DNA from: an uncultured Clostridia bacterium
GTDB taxonomy: Bacteria; Bacillota; Clostridia; TANB77; CAG-508
DNA: 44,644 bases
Assembly (NCBI GenBank): GCA_944390295.1
Contig: CALXPV010000003.1
Coordinates: 1-44,644 of the forward strand
Direction: 5' to 3'
Both the position numbers and the translations under genes were made by a program. This document shows positions 14,133 through 23,994 of this stretch, in pieces. The notes beneath the pieces are model-generated. The model ran no database searches. It was not told the origin of the DNA and worked only from the letters and a program-made list of their open reading frames with translations. The stretch's first letter is position 1, and every line of letters begins with the position of its first letter.

Positions 14133-16331
14133 ATGTCAGAAGTAAAAAATAAAACGATTGAAGATATAATTAGTTTAGTTAAACAAAAAAAGAGATGGCC
14201 AGATACAAAGATTATTTTAAAAGCGTATAACTATGCTAAAGAAAAACATGGGACTCAATGTAGAAAATCTGGAGAGCCATATATAATACATCCGCTTCAA
14301 GTAGCTTATATTTTAGCAGATATAGGATTAGATGAAGCAACAATTTGTGCAGCCTTATTACATGATGTAGTAGAAGATACAGAAGTAACTCATGATGACC
14401 TAGTAAGGGATTTTGGAGAAGAGATTGCAAATATGGTTGCAGGTGTTACTAAACTTGGCGAATTAAAATATCAAGCAAGTACAGAAGAAAGACAAGTAGA
14501 AAATTACAGAAAAATGTTTCTTGCTATGGGTAAAGATATTAGAGTAATTATAATAAAGCTTGCAGATAGATTGCATAATTTACGTACATTAAAATATTTA
14601 AGAAGAGATAGACAAATTGCAAATGCTAAAGAAACAATGGAATTATATGCACCTCTTGCAAACCGTTTAGGTATATATTCTTTAAAATGGGAACTAGAGG
14701 ATTTGGCATTTAAATATTTATACCCAGAAGAATATAGAGAATTAGTAGAAGGCATAAATAAAAAGAGAGAAGAAAGATTAAAATTTATAGAAAAAATAAT
14801 GGATGACATTAGGGGCTCACTAAAGAAACAAAGAATAGAAGCAGAAGTTACAGGTAGAGCAAAACATTTATATTCAATTTATAGAAAAATGAAAAGAGAT
14901 AATAAAACATTAGATCAAATATATGATTTATTTGCTTTACGTATATTAGTAAATTCTGTAAAAGATTGTTATGCAGCTTTAGGTGTAGTTCACGAAATGT
15001 ATAGTCCAATGCCTGGAAGATTTAAAGATTATATAGCAGTTCCAAAACCTAATATGTATCAATCTATACATACTACATTATTAGGAGAAAAAGGAACACC
15101 ATTTGAAGTTCAAATACGTACTTGGGAAATGCACAGAATTGCAGAATATGGTATTGCTGCACACTGGGCATATAAAGAAGCAAATTATGGAAAAAAAGGA
15201 AAACAAGTAGTATCTGTTACAACAGACAAATTAGCATGGCTTAGAGAAACACTAGAATGGCAACAAGATATGAAAGATCCACAAGAATTTTTAAATACAT
15301 TAAAAACAGAATTATTTGAAGATGAAGTTTATGTATTTACACCAAAAGGAAAAATTCTTGTACTTCCAAGAGATGCAACTCCAATAGATTTCGCTTATTC
15401 GATTCACGAAGAGATTGGAAACCATATGGTTGGATGTAAAATAAATAGTAAAATGATGCCAATTATTACTAAACTACAAAGTGGTGATATTATAGAGATA
15501 ATGACATCAGATTCTCAAAAAGGACCAAGTAGAGATTGGCTTAAATTTATAAAAACAACTAAAGCTAAAAGCAAAATTCAATCATGGTTTAAAAAAGCTC
15601 AAAGATCTGAAAATATAGAAAAAGGGAAAGATTTAATAGAAAAAGAAATAAAAAGAATTGGAATGAGCTATGATGAATTGTTTAAACAAGAATATTTAAA
15701 TGCAGCATTAGATAGATATAAATTTAAAAATGCAGAAGATATGTATGCTAGTGTTGGTTTTGGTGCGATTTCACAAGTAAAAATAATTTCTAGAATGTTA
15801 GAAGAGTACAGAAAAAATCATAATGAAGAAAATATAGAACAAAAAATAGAAGAACTAACAAGTAAAAGGAAACACTCAAAACCTTCACCAACAGGTGTTG
15901 TTGTAAAAGGAATAGATAATTGTTTAGTAAAACTTTCAAAGTGTTGTAATCCAGTACCTGGAGATAATATTATAGGTTATATTACAAAAGGAAGAGGAGT
16001 TTCTGTACATAGAACTGATTGTGTAAATGTAAAAGATTTATTAAAAGAAGAAGATAAAATTATAGATGTTTATTGGTATACAGAAGAACAAGCTTCTTAC
16101 AATGTAGATATAAGCATCTATGCTAATGACAGAGATGGTTTACTTGCAGATGTAATACAAGTTCTTAATAAGTTAAAAACAAAATTAATGGCACTAAATT
16201 CAAAAACAACTAGAGAACATATTGCAACTATAGATGTTACACTTGAAGTAGTAAATATAGAAGAATTAAATAAAATTTTAAAAGAGTTAAGAAAAATTGA
16301 TAGTGTTTATGAAGTAACAAGAAAAAAATAA
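14133..16331 (+). CDS. relA: Bifunctional (p)ppGpp synthetase/hydrolase (RSH)
   Basis: 732 residues, the standard length of a long RSH enzyme, which makes and breaks (p)ppGpp in the stringent response. Domains in order: an HD hydrolase domain (residues about 40-145) with IIHPLQVAY and ALLHDVVEDT, so hydrolase residues are intact; a synthetase domain (about 235-350) with RFKDYIAVPKPN and EVQIRT, the RxKD type found in bifunctional Gram-positive enzymes; a TGS domain near 395-455 (VYVFTPKGKILVLPRDATPI); a zinc-finger-like segment with SKCCNPVPGD near 607; and a C-terminal ACT domain (ANDRDGLLADVIQVL). It lies in an operon with recJ, an MBL hydrolase and hisS, the common Firmicutes neighbourhood, though without dtd. 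Confidence 0.95.
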   Translation: MSEVKNKTIEDIISLVKQKKRWPDTKIILKAYNYAKEKHGTQCRKSGEPYIIHPLQVAYILADIGLDEATICAALLHDVVEDTEVTHDDLVRDFGEEIANMVAGVTKLGELKYQASTEERQVENYRKMFLAMGKDIRVIIIKLADRLHNLRTLKYLRRDRQIANAKETMELYAPLANRLGIYSLKWELEDLAFKYLYPEEYRELVEGINKKREERLKFIEKIMDDIRGSLKKQRIEAEVTGRAKHLYSIYRKMKRDNKTLDQIYDLFALRILVNSVKDCYAALGVVHEMYSPMPGRFKDYIAVPKPNMYQSIHTTLLGEKGTPFEVQIRTWEMHRIAEYGIAAHWAYKEANYGKKGKQVVSVTTDKLAWLRETLEWQQDMKDPQEFLNTLKTELFEDEVYVFTPKGKILVLPRDATPIDFAYSIHEEIGNHMVGCKINSKMMPIITKLQSGDIIEIMTSDSQKGPSRDWLKFIKTTKAKSKIQSWFKKAQRSENIEKGKDLIEKEIKRIGMSYDELFKQEYLNAALDRYKFKNAEDMYASVGFGAISQVKIISRMLEEYRKNHNEENIEQKIEELTSKRKHSKPSPTGVVVKGIDNCLVKLSKCCNPVPGDNIIGYITKGRGVSVHRTDCVNVKDLLKEEDKIIDVYWYTEEQASYNVDISIYANDRDGLLADVIQVLNKLKTKLMALNSKTTREHIATIDVTLEVVNIEELNKILKELRKIDSVYEVTRKK

Positions 16332-16352
16332 TGACGATAGAGGTTTTTTACA

Positions 16353-17000
16353 ATGATTTTAAAAAAAATAAAAATTCCTATAAGATTTGTAGGAGAGACA
16401 AACTGTTATATTATAACAGATGAAAAACAAAAGGAAAGTATAGTAATAGATCCAGCAGGCAATGTGGATAAAATAATAGAAAATTTAGAAAATCTAGATT
16501 CAAAATTAAAATATATATATTTAACCCATTGTCATGCAGATCATATAATGGGAGTAAATGAATTAAGACAAAAAAAAGGTGGAAAAGTTTTAATACATAG
16601 AAATGGAAGAGAAAATTTAAAAGACAGAGTTCCGATTCTTGCAGACTACATAGGTTTGCCAGAAATATATGTACAAGAAGATTCTATTGTAGATGAAGGA
16701 GATACTTTACATATAGGAGACTTAAAATTTGAAGTTATATTTACCCCAGGCCATACTAATGATGGAACATCATTATATTGTAGGGAAAAAGAAATGCTAT
16801 TTTCTGGAGATACTTTGTTTAAAGGTGCTTGGGGAAGAGTTGACTTACCTACTAGTAATTTTGACGACATAATGAATTCAATTATAAAAAAATTACTGAT
16901 TTTACCAGATGAAACAATTGTATATCCAGGACATGGAAAACCAACTAGAATAAAAGATGAGAAACCAATATATTTGGAAGCAAAACCAAATATAGATTAA
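16353..17000 (+). CDS. Metallo-beta-lactamase fold hydrolase (glyoxalase II-like)
   Basis: 215 residues. The zinc site is complete: THCHADH gives H59, H61, D63 and H64, with H134 in TPGHTNDG, D153 in SGDTLF and H194 in YPGHGKPT. This is the spacing of YcbL/glyoxalase II-type thioester hydrolases. A homologue commonly lies between relA and hisS in Firmicutes. The exact substrate is unknown; S-lactoylglutathione is unlikely in an organism that may lack glutathione. It begins 22 bases after the RSH stop, with AGAGG upstream, and is followed closely by hisS. Confidence 0.88.
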   Translation: MILKKIKIPIRFVGETNCYIITDEKQKESIVIDPAGNVDKIIENLENLDSKLKYIYLTHCHADHIMGVNELRQKKGGKVLIHRNGRENLKDRVPILADYIGLPEIYVQEDSIVDEGDTLHIGDLKFEVIFTPGHTNDGTSLYCREKEMLFSGDTLFKGAWGRVDLPTSNFDDIMNSIIKKLLILPDETIVYPGHGKPTRIKDEKPIYLEAKPNID

Positions 17001-17013
17001 AGGAGTGAAATAT

Positions 17014-18330
17014 ATGAAAAAAATAGAACCAAGAACTTTATCAGGTTTTATGGAATTGTTACCTAGCGAACAAATATTATTTAATCAAATGAAAGAGAAA
17101 ATTCAAAAAACATATGAAAAATTTGGATTTTTACCATTAGATACTCCAGTTATAGAATCTGCAGAAGTATTACTTGCAAAAGCAGGAGGAGAAACTGAAA
17201 AACAAATATATAGATTTCAAAAAGGAGATAATGATTTAGCATTAAGATTTGATTTAACTGTTCCTCTTGCAAAATATGTTGCAAAAAATTATGGAAATTT
17301 AAGTTTCCCTTTTAGAAGATATCAAATAGGAAAAGTATATAGAGGAGAACGTGCACAAAAAGGTAGATATAGAGAATTTTATCAATGTGATATAGATATT
17401 ATTGGTGATGGAGAATTAGACTTAATAAATGATGCAGAAATTCCAAGTATTATATATACACTTTTTAAAGAATTGGGATTTAATGATTTTACAATAAAAA
17501 TAAATAATAGAAAAATATTAAATGGACTTTTTGAAAGTGTTGAGCAAAAAGAAAATTCTGCAGAAATATTAAGAATAATAGATAAAATAGAAAAAATAGG
17601 AAAAGAAGCTGTAATAGAAGAATTCAACAAATTAGGACTAAAAGAAGACCAAATAAATAAAATTATTTCTTTTATAGAAATAACAGGTTCTTCAGACGAA
17701 AAAATAGAAAAATTAGAAAATTTAGAAATAACAAATGAAACATATGTAAAAGGTGTAAATGAATTAAAGACAGTAGTACAAAATGTTAGATTATTTGGTG
17801 TTCCAGATAGTAATTTTATGGTAGATTTAACAATTGCTAGAGGTTTAGATTATTATACAGGAACAGTATATGAGACTTTCCTAAATGAATACAGAGAACT
17901 TGGAAGTGTATGCTCAGGAGGTAGATACGAAAACTTAGCAGAATATTATACAGATAAAAGCTTACCAGGTGTTGGAATATCTATTGGTCTTACAAGATTT
18001 TTCTATAAATTAAATGAATTAAATGTAATAAAAGCAGAGAAAAAATCTATATCAGATATTTTAATAATACCTGTGGTAGAAAATTTAAATGAGCCAATAA
18101 AATTATCTGCAGATTTAAGAAAAATAGGAGTAAATACAGAAATATATCTTAATGATAAAAAATTAAAAGCAAAATTAAAATATGCCGATAAATTACAAAT
18201 TCCATATACAATTATTATAGGAGAAGATGAAATAAAATCTAATAAAGTACAAATTAAAAATATGGAAACAGGAGAAAGTATAGAAGCTGAATTTTCGGCA
18301 GAAAGTATATTAAGCAAAATAAATAAATAA
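17014..18330 (+). CDS. hisS: Histidyl-tRNA synthetase
   Basis: 438 residues from ATG 17014. A GTG at 17005 is in frame, but it overlaps the AAAGGAG site, so ATG is chosen. HisS charges tRNA-His. Class II motifs are present: LRFDLTVPLAKY for motif 2 context, FRRYQIGKVYRGERAQKGRY (motif 2), then the histidine-specific LTIARGLDYYTGTVYE, and GGRYENL with GVGISIGLTRF as motif 3. The C-terminal anticodon-binding domain (ILIIPVVENL onward) ends the protein. It is the last gene of the recJ operon and has a strong terminator. No T-box leader is present directly upstream, so control is through the operon promoter. Confidence 0.95.
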   Translation: MKKIEPRTLSGFMELLPSEQILFNQMKEKIQKTYEKFGFLPLDTPVIESAEVLLAKAGGETEKQIYRFQKGDNDLALRFDLTVPLAKYVAKNYGNLSFPFRRYQIGKVYRGERAQKGRYREFYQCDIDIIGDGELDLINDAEIPSIIYTLFKELGFNDFTIKINNRKILNGLFESVEQKENSAEILRIIDKIEKIGKEAVIEEFNKLGLKEDQINKIISFIEITGSSDEKIEKLENLEITNETYVKGVNELKTVVQNVRLFGVPDSNFMVDLTIARGLDYYTGTVYETFLNEYRELGSVCSGGRYENLAEYYTDKSLPGVGISIGLTRFFYKLNELNVIKAEKKSISDILIIPVVENLNEPIKLSADLRKIGVNTEIYLNDKKLKAKLKYADKLQIPYTIIIGEDEIKSNKVQIKNMETGESIEAEFSAESILSKINK

Positions 18331-18334
18331 AAAC

Positions 18335-18369
18335 AAAAATAAACATTGGATTTTCCAATGTTTATTTTT
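18335..18369 (+). terminator. Terminator after hisS
   Basis: Perfect 16-bp stem (18335-18350 with 18354-18369), three-base loop, core ACATTGGA/TCCAATGT, right arm ending ATTTTTAT. Confidence 0.85.
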
Positions 18370-18462
18370 ATAGTAAAAAAATATTCTTAATACTTGTCAT
18401 ATTTATTAAAAAAGTGAATATACATATAATAGTATACTTATGCAAAAAGGTGGATAAAATTT

Positions 18463-19557
18463 ATGGTAAATATGAGAGTGATAAAAGCTAAAACTGCTAT
18501 TATGACTGTTGTTATAATAGCTTTTTTAATAATCGGAATAATAAAAATAGTGATTTATTATAAAGATAAAGTACAGGAAGTTTCATTAACTTCTTGTATA
18601 GAAGAAACAATTTTGTCTGCAAGGGGGAATAAAATAAAAGAGGCTAGTAGTATGGATAGGGATAATACAGAAAGAATATTATCTTCAGAGTTAGAAATGA
18701 GTAAATACATAGTAGAAGGGAAAACAGAAGTTGCAGAAAAAACGCAAGAACAATCAAATACAGAAGAAAAAGAAGAAATAAAACATGCCGAAACAGGTTT
18801 AAAAACAGAAATAGTAGATAATAGTAATATAAACAACAAATATACAAATGAATATAATGGAGTAAAAATAAAAAATGAATCTAAATATAAATTAACAAAA
18901 GAGATGCTAACTCCTAATATTGATTTAAAAAATAAAAAAGATGTAATAATATATCATACTCATACTTGTGAAAGCTATACACAAAGTAAAGGATTTGAAT
19001 ACAAACCAAGTGGAAACTTTAGAACCACCGATTTAAATTATTCTGTTGCAAGAGTAGGTAGTGAATTAAAAAAACAATTAACAAGTTATGGATTTAATGT
19101 AGTTCACGATAAGACATATCATGATTATCCTGCATATACAGGATCTTATGATAGATCTTTAGTAAGTGTAAAAAATGATTTAACTGCAAATCCAGATACA
19201 GATATTGTTATAGATTTACATAGAGATGCAGTAGGTTCAAGTAATAAATATGCACCAACTGTAAAGATTGGAGATGAATATGCTGCACAAATAATGTTTG
19301 TAATAGGTACTGATGGAGGAGGATTAAAACATAAAAATTGGGAGAAGAATTTAAAATATGCAGTAAAAATTGTAGAAAAGGGAAATGAACTATATCCGGG
19401 ATTATTTAAACCAATAATGCTTCGTAATTCTAGATATAATCAACATGTAGCAAGTGCTGCTACAATAATGGAAATAGGAGCAACAGGAAATACGATGGAT
19501 CAATGCTTAAATAGTATGAAATATTTAGCAAGAGTTATGGACGAAGCTTTAAAATAA
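18463..19557 (+). CDS. spoIIP: Stage II sporulation protein P
   Basis: 364 residues. SpoIIP is a peptidoglycan amidase and endopeptidase that, with SpoIID and SpoIIM, thins septal peptidoglycan to drive engulfment of the forespore. A single membrane anchor lies at about 12-30, then a low-complexity acidic linker (about 60-130), then the catalytic domain. The zinc-ligand motif HTHTCE (H165, H167, E170) is present, followed by DLHRDAVGS near 251 and a C-terminal MEIGATGNTMDQCL. The ATG at 18463 has AAAGGTGG about ten bases upstream; ATG 18472 is an alternative. A CATATAAT sequence near 18424 could be a sporulation-sigma -10, but I see no convincing partner. It shows the organism has, or had, a sporulation pathway. 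Confidence 0.92.
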   Translation: MVNMRVIKAKTAIMTVVIIAFLIIGIIKIVIYYKDKVQEVSLTSCIEETILSARGNKIKEASSMDRDNTERILSSELEMSKYIVEGKTEVAEKTQEQSNTEEKEEIKHAETGLKTEIVDNSNINNKYTNEYNGVKIKNESKYKLTKEMLTPNIDLKNKKDVIIYHTHTCESYTQSKGFEYKPSGNFRTTDLNYSVARVGSELKKQLTSYGFNVVHDKTYHDYPAYTGSYDRSLVSVKNDLTANPDTDIVIDLHRDAVGSSNKYAPTVKIGDEYAAQIMFVIGTDGGGLKHKNWEKNLKYAVKIVEKGNELYPGLFKPIMLRNSRYNQHVASAATIMEIGATGNTMDQCLNSMKYLARVMDEALK

Positions 19558-19593
19558 TTTGTACATAAGAATGATAAAATTCTGGAGGAACAA

Positions 19594-22317
19594 ATGAAAA
19601 CAAATAAAAAGTTTTTCTATAAAAATAAAATTTTTTTTGTATATTTAATATTATTTCTAATAAGTTTTTTTGCCACTTTTTTTATATTTATAAAAAATAA
19701 TATTAGTTTTGTTTGGAATAATGACGGAGTTAATCAGCATTTTGCAATATTATATGATTTTAATGAAAATATCAGACAAATAAAAGAAAAAGGATTTAGT
19801 ACATTTCAATTAAACATAGGATTAGGCTTAGATTTTATTGGTCAATATACTTATTATGTATTAGGAGATCCATTTGCCTTAATAAGTTTGTTATTTCCAA
19901 TGGATAAATTAAATTATGCATATTCATTAATGGTCTTATTAAGAATGTTTTTGGCAGGTGTAGCTTTTATTGCTTTTTGTAGATATAAGAAAAAAAGAGA
20001 TATACCAACTTTAATAGGAGCAATTTCATATGCTTTTTGTGGTTTTAGCATATATGCAGGAATAAGACATCCATATTTTTTGAACGCTATGATTTTACTT
20101 CCAATAATTTTAATAGGATTTGAAAAACTGCTAAGAGAAAATAAAAAAATATTATTTATAATTTCTATATTTTTATCATCAGTTGTCAATTATTATTTCT
20201 TTTATATGCTAACAATAATTTTGGCAATATATGCTAGCGTAATTTATTTTTACGATTATAGGAAGAAAGGAATAAAATATTTTTTTAGAACATTGTTAAA
20301 AGTTGCTGGCTGTTATTTGATAGGAATCTTATTAAGTGGGATTGTATTAGTTCCAACAATACATGCATTTTTAAATTCCGCAAGATCAGATACAGAAACA
20401 GTAACAAGATTTAGCGGTAACTATTATCAAAATTTCTTAATGAATCATTTGAATATTAATGGAACAAGTTGGATGGTAATAGGGCTTACAAGCCTATTTA
20501 TACCGCTTCTTTCTGTAGCTTTTATGAATATAAAAAACAACAAGAAAACAATAACTATATTTATAATAATGGTAATTATGCTATTAGTACCACAAATTGC
20601 ATCTATTATGAATGGATTTTCATATCCAACAGATAGATGGATATTTGGCTATATATTTATAATATGTTATATAATGACTTGCAATTATAAAGAACACTTT
20701 GAATATAATAAAAAAGAAATTTTAGTAATGCTTCTTTTTACCAGTATATATATTAATTTAAGTTATATGCTATTAAAATATAACAAAGCTGATTATTTAA
20801 ACTTTAAAATAAATATAATATTTGCAGGTATATTTATACTAATTATTTTATTAAGTACAATATATAAAAATAAAATAAAAAAACAACATATTATTAAAGG
20901 AATAAGTTTTATAGTAATAATTTTTATGATATTCAATATTCGTATTAATTCAAGTTATTTATTAGAAGAAAAAGGTGATAATTATTCTAGCGAATTTGTA
21001 AAATTTTCGGATAATTACATTATATATGCAAACGAAAAAAACAAAATAGGCAATTTTAAAGATGCAATCCAATATTTAAAAGATATAGATAATTCAATAT
21101 ATAGAATTGCTAAATATCCTATAGGTATTCATAATACAAGCATAGTATATAACTATAACGGGCTTTCTGGTTATTATTCCATAGGAAATAATGGAGTGTA
21201 TAATTTTGCAGATGAATTGGAACTGCCAGGTTATTGCCAAACAAGACCATTAACAGATTTAAATAATAGAACACAATTATTAAACTTATTAAATACAAAA
21301 TATTATATATGTGATGAAGAAAATGAAAAATATTTACCATATGGATATAAATTAATTAAAGAAATTGGTGAGACTAAAATTTATTTAAACGAAAATTGTT
21401 TACCAATTGGAATTTTTTATAATAATTATATAAATGATGAAGAATATAATGCCTTAAACAGCATAGAAAAGCAAAATAGCATGATGAATTTTGCCAAGAT
21501 TGAAGAAGAAAATGAATTAGAAGAATATCAAATAGAAAAAGGAAATGTTAATAATTTAAAAAGCATATATAACGAAGCTAATTATACTATTATTGATGAA
21601 AAAAATATCTTAAAAGATAATTATATAGAAACAGAAAAAGGAAAAAATATTATAGAACTACAATTGGAAGAAAAAATAGAAGGAGAACTATATGTGGTTT
21701 TTGAAAATATTAAGTACTCTACAAAATCTAAAGTAGGCAGTACAAAATATACACTAAAAGTAGAAAACAGCGGAAAGAGTGTGTCAGAGACTATGCAAGA
21801 TACCAAAAATGCGTATTATATAAAAAAGGATAATTTGACTTTTAATCTTGGCAATAATGATATTAAAGATAAAAAAATAAAAATTACAATAGATGCTGCA
21901 AGCAAGGGAAAGTTTACGTATAAAAATATAAAGGTTATTAGCATCCCATATAATAAAATAGATGAACAAGTGGAAAAAATAAGGAAAACAGAATTTACTA
22001 ATATACAGTATTTAAATAATAAAATAACAGGAAATATAAAAAATAAAGAAGCTGGTATATTACAATTATCTATTCCTTTTTCTGATGGATGGAAATGCTA
22101 TGTTGATGGAAAAGAAGTGGAAACACTAAAAGTAAATACAGCATTTATAGGAATACCGTTAAACACGGGAGAGCATAATGTGGAATTTGTCTACCATACA
22201 CCTTGGTTAAAGGCAGGAATAATTTGTTCAGGAATAGGAATAATTATTTTAATAACAATAATAATTTTAGAGAAAAAAGAGAGAAAAACAAAGAAAACAA
22301 AGGAGAAAAAATGTTGA
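19594..22317 (+). CDS. yfhO: YfhO-family multi-membrane glycosyltransferase-like protein
   Basis: 907 residues with about twelve hydrophobic segments in the first 450 and another at the C-terminus (AGIICSGIGIIILITIIIL). Between them is a large extracytoplasmic domain. WNNDGVNQHFA near residue 47 places an acidic residue in the first outer loop, as in GT-C glycosyltransferases and YfhO proteins. The C-terminal LSIPFSDGWKCYVDGKEV followed by FIGIPLNTGEHNVEFVYHTPW is the typical YfhO end. Family members glycosylate lipoteichoic or wall teichoic acids using undecaprenyl-linked sugars. GGAGG precedes the ATG. It follows spoIIP after 36 bases and may share its transcript, but its partner is more likely the polymer operon at 23995. 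Confidence 0.85.
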   Translation: MKTNKKFFYKNKIFFVYLILFLISFFATFFIFIKNNISFVWNNDGVNQHFAILYDFNENIRQIKEKGFSTFQLNIGLGLDFIGQYTYYVLGDPFALISLLFPMDKLNYAYSLMVLLRMFLAGVAFIAFCRYKKKRDIPTLIGAISYAFCGFSIYAGIRHPYFLNAMILLPIILIGFEKLLRENKKILFIISIFLSSVVNYYFFYMLTIILAIYASVIYFYDYRKKGIKYFFRTLLKVAGCYLIGILLSGIVLVPTIHAFLNSARSDTETVTRFSGNYYQNFLMNHLNINGTSWMVIGLTSLFIPLLSVAFMNIKNNKKTITIFIIMVIMLLVPQIASIMNGFSYPTDRWIFGYIFIICYIMTCNYKEHFEYNKKEILVMLLFTSIYINLSYMLLKYNKADYLNFKINIIFAGIFILIILLSTIYKNKIKKQHIIKGISFIVIIFMIFNIRINSSYLLEEKGDNYSSEFVKFSDNYIIYANEKNKIGNFKDAIQYLKDIDNSIYRIAKYPIGIHNTSIVYNYNGLSGYYSIGNNGVYNFADELELPGYCQTRPLTDLNNRTQLLNLLNTKYYICDEENEKYLPYGYKLIKEIGETKIYLNENCLPIGIFYNNYINDEEYNALNSIEKQNSMMNFAKIEEENELEEYQIEKGNVNNLKSIYNEANYTIIDEKNILKDNYIETEKGKNIIELQLEEKIEGELYVVFENIKYSTKSKVGSTKYTLKVENSGKSVSETMQDTKNAYYIKKDNLTFNLGNNDIKDKKIKITIDAASKGKFTYKNIKVISIPYNKIDEQVEKIRKTEFTNIQYLNNKITGNIKNKEAGILQLSIPFSDGWKCYVDGKEVETLKVNTAFIGIPLNTGEHNVEFVYHTPWLKAGIICSGIGIIILITIIILEKKERKTKKTKEKKC

Positions 22318-22325
22318 AAAATGTA

Positions 22326-22354
22326 TTGTGAATACGATTTTTTTATGATATAAT
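22326..22354 (+). promoter_or_regulatory. Promoter of pyk
   Basis: TTGTGA at 22326-22331, 17-base spacer, TATAAT at 22349-22354, 33 bases before the GTG start. Confidence 0.65.
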
Positions 22355-22386
22355 AACGTCCAGTGTCAATTTAGGAGGTAATTATT

Positions 22387-23841
22387 GTGAAAGAAAGAAA
22401 TTTAAGAAAAACAAATATCGTATGTACAATAGGACCAGCAGTTGAAAATAGAATGGACGAATTAATGAAAGCTGGAATGTCTATTGCAAGAATTAACTTT
22501 TCTCACGGAGATTATGCAGAACAAGCAGATAAAATTGAAAGATTTTTTGAAATAAGAAAAGAATTAGGACTACCAGTATCTGTAATGCTAGATACTAAAG
22601 GTCCAGAAATAAGAACAGCATTAAATAAAGCAGGAAGAGATGTAAAAGTTCAATTAAAAGAAGGACAAAAATACACATTCTTCTATGAAGACAGATTAGG
22701 AGATGAAGAAGGTACATCACTTTCTTACAAAGATTTATATAAAGATGTTAAACCAGGAAATTTAATCTTAATTGATGATGGGAAAATTCAAGTAAGAGTA
22801 GATGAAATAGATGGAAAAGATATTAAGGGAACAGTATTAAATGATGGTGGAGCAGGATCAAGAAAAAGTATAAATGTACCAGGAGTTTCTGTAAAAATAC
22901 CATTCTTAAGCCCAAAAGATATAAATGACCTAACAAATGGAGCAAAAGCAGGATTTGACTATGTTTCTGCATCATTTGTAAGAAGTAAAGAAGATATAGC
23001 AGAAATGCGTAAAGTATTAGATGACAATGGTGGAAAAGATGTTAAAATCTTAGCTAAAATCGAAAACCAAGAAGGAATAGATAACTTTGAAGAAATTTTA
23101 GCATCTTGTGATGGTATAATGGTAGCTCGTGGAGATATGGCTGTTGAAGTACCTTTTGAAGAAGTACCAGTTGTACAAAAAAGATTTATTAAAAGATGTA
23201 ATGAAGAAGGAAAATTAGTAATAACAGCTACACAAATGTTAGAAAGTATGACAAATAACCCATTACCAACAAGAGCAGAAGTAAGTGACGTTGCAAACGC
23301 TATTTATGATCGTACAGGATGTATAATGCTTTCTGGTGAAACAGCAATGGGAGATTATCCATTAGAATGTGTTAATGCAATGGTAAAAATTGCAAAAAGT
23401 GTAGAACCAACAATTAACTATTGGAAGAGATTTACTAAAAAAGATTGGAAATTAGAAAGTGCAGATATTGATTCTCATGCAGCATATACAAGTTGTGTAA
23501 CAGCAAGAGATATCAAAGCAGATGCTATAATAGATTATACACATACAGGAAATTCTGCAAGAAGATTAGCAGGATATGGACCAGCTTGTCCAATATTTGC
23601 TATTACAGATTCAGAAAAAGTATATAACCAATTAGGACCAATCTGGAATGTATACCCTGTTTTAGTAAAAGACGGTGAAGACATAGATGACACAATTGAA
23701 AAAGGTGTTGAAAAATTATTAGAAGAAGGAAAATTAGAAAAAGGTGATACAGCTGTTTTATGTGGTGGACCACAAATAATGAGCAAAGAAAAATCAAAAT
23801 ATGCAGTTAATAAAACAGTTGGTGGAATATTAAAAATTTAA
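22387..23841 (+). CDS. pyk: Pyruvate kinase
   Basis: 484 residues. It converts phosphoenolpyruvate and ADP to pyruvate and ATP at the end of glycolysis. Key motifs are RINFSHGD, MLDTKGPEIRT, KIENQEGIDNFEEIL, GIMVARGDMAVEVP and LSGETAMGDYP, all intact. The protein ends after the C domain (GGPQIMSKEKS ... VGGILKI) and lacks the extra C-terminal PEP-utiliser-like domain present in many Bacillus and Clostridium pyruvate kinases, so it is the short form. It starts with GTG at 22387, eight bases after AGGAGG. It has its own promoter and terminator and is therefore monocistronic. Confidence 0.95.
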   Translation: MKERNLRKTNIVCTIGPAVENRMDELMKAGMSIARINFSHGDYAEQADKIERFFEIRKELGLPVSVMLDTKGPEIRTALNKAGRDVKVQLKEGQKYTFFYEDRLGDEEGTSLSYKDLYKDVKPGNLILIDDGKIQVRVDEIDGKDIKGTVLNDGGAGSRKSINVPGVSVKIPFLSPKDINDLTNGAKAGFDYVSASFVRSKEDIAEMRKVLDDNGGKDVKILAKIENQEGIDNFEEILASCDGIMVARGDMAVEVPFEEVPVVQKRFIKRCNEEGKLVITATQMLESMTNNPLPTRAEVSDVANAIYDRTGCIMLSGETAMGDYPLECVNAMVKIAKSVEPTINYWKRFTKKDWKLESADIDSHAAYTSCVTARDIKADAIIDYTHTGNSARRLAGYGPACPIFAITDSEKVYNQLGPIWNVYPVLVKDGEDIDDTIEKGVEKLLEEGKLEKGDTAVLCGGPQIMSKEKSKYAVNKTVGGILKI

Positions 23842-23854
23842 TTAATAATTAAGA

Positions 23855-23902
23855 AATAGGCTTAATAGTACTAGATAAGATACTATTAGGCTTATTTTTT
23901 TA
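23855..23902 (+). terminator. Terminator after pyk
   Basis: A 16-bp stem with two G-T pairs (core GGCTTAATAGTA with TACTATTAGGCT), loop about ten bases, followed by seven T. Confidence 0.8.
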
Positions 23903-23932
23903 TCTTAAAATTAGACAAAAAAGCCGAAAATA

Positions 23933-23961
23933 TTGATAAAAAAATCTAAATGTGATAACAT
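23933..23961 (+). promoter_or_regulatory. Promoter of the wall-polymer operon
   Basis: TTGATA at 23933-23938, 17-base spacer, TAACAT at 23956-23961, 33 bases before the LCP gene. It is the only clear promoter seen ahead of the ten genes to 37895. Confidence 0.5.
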
Positions 23962-23994
23962 ACACAATATAAAAAACATAAGGAGAAATTAAAG

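Noticed and set aside
18380-18440. A sporulation-sigma promoter before spoIIP
   Set aside because: CATATAAT near 18424 resembles a sigma-E -10, but no -35 at the right spacing is convincing.
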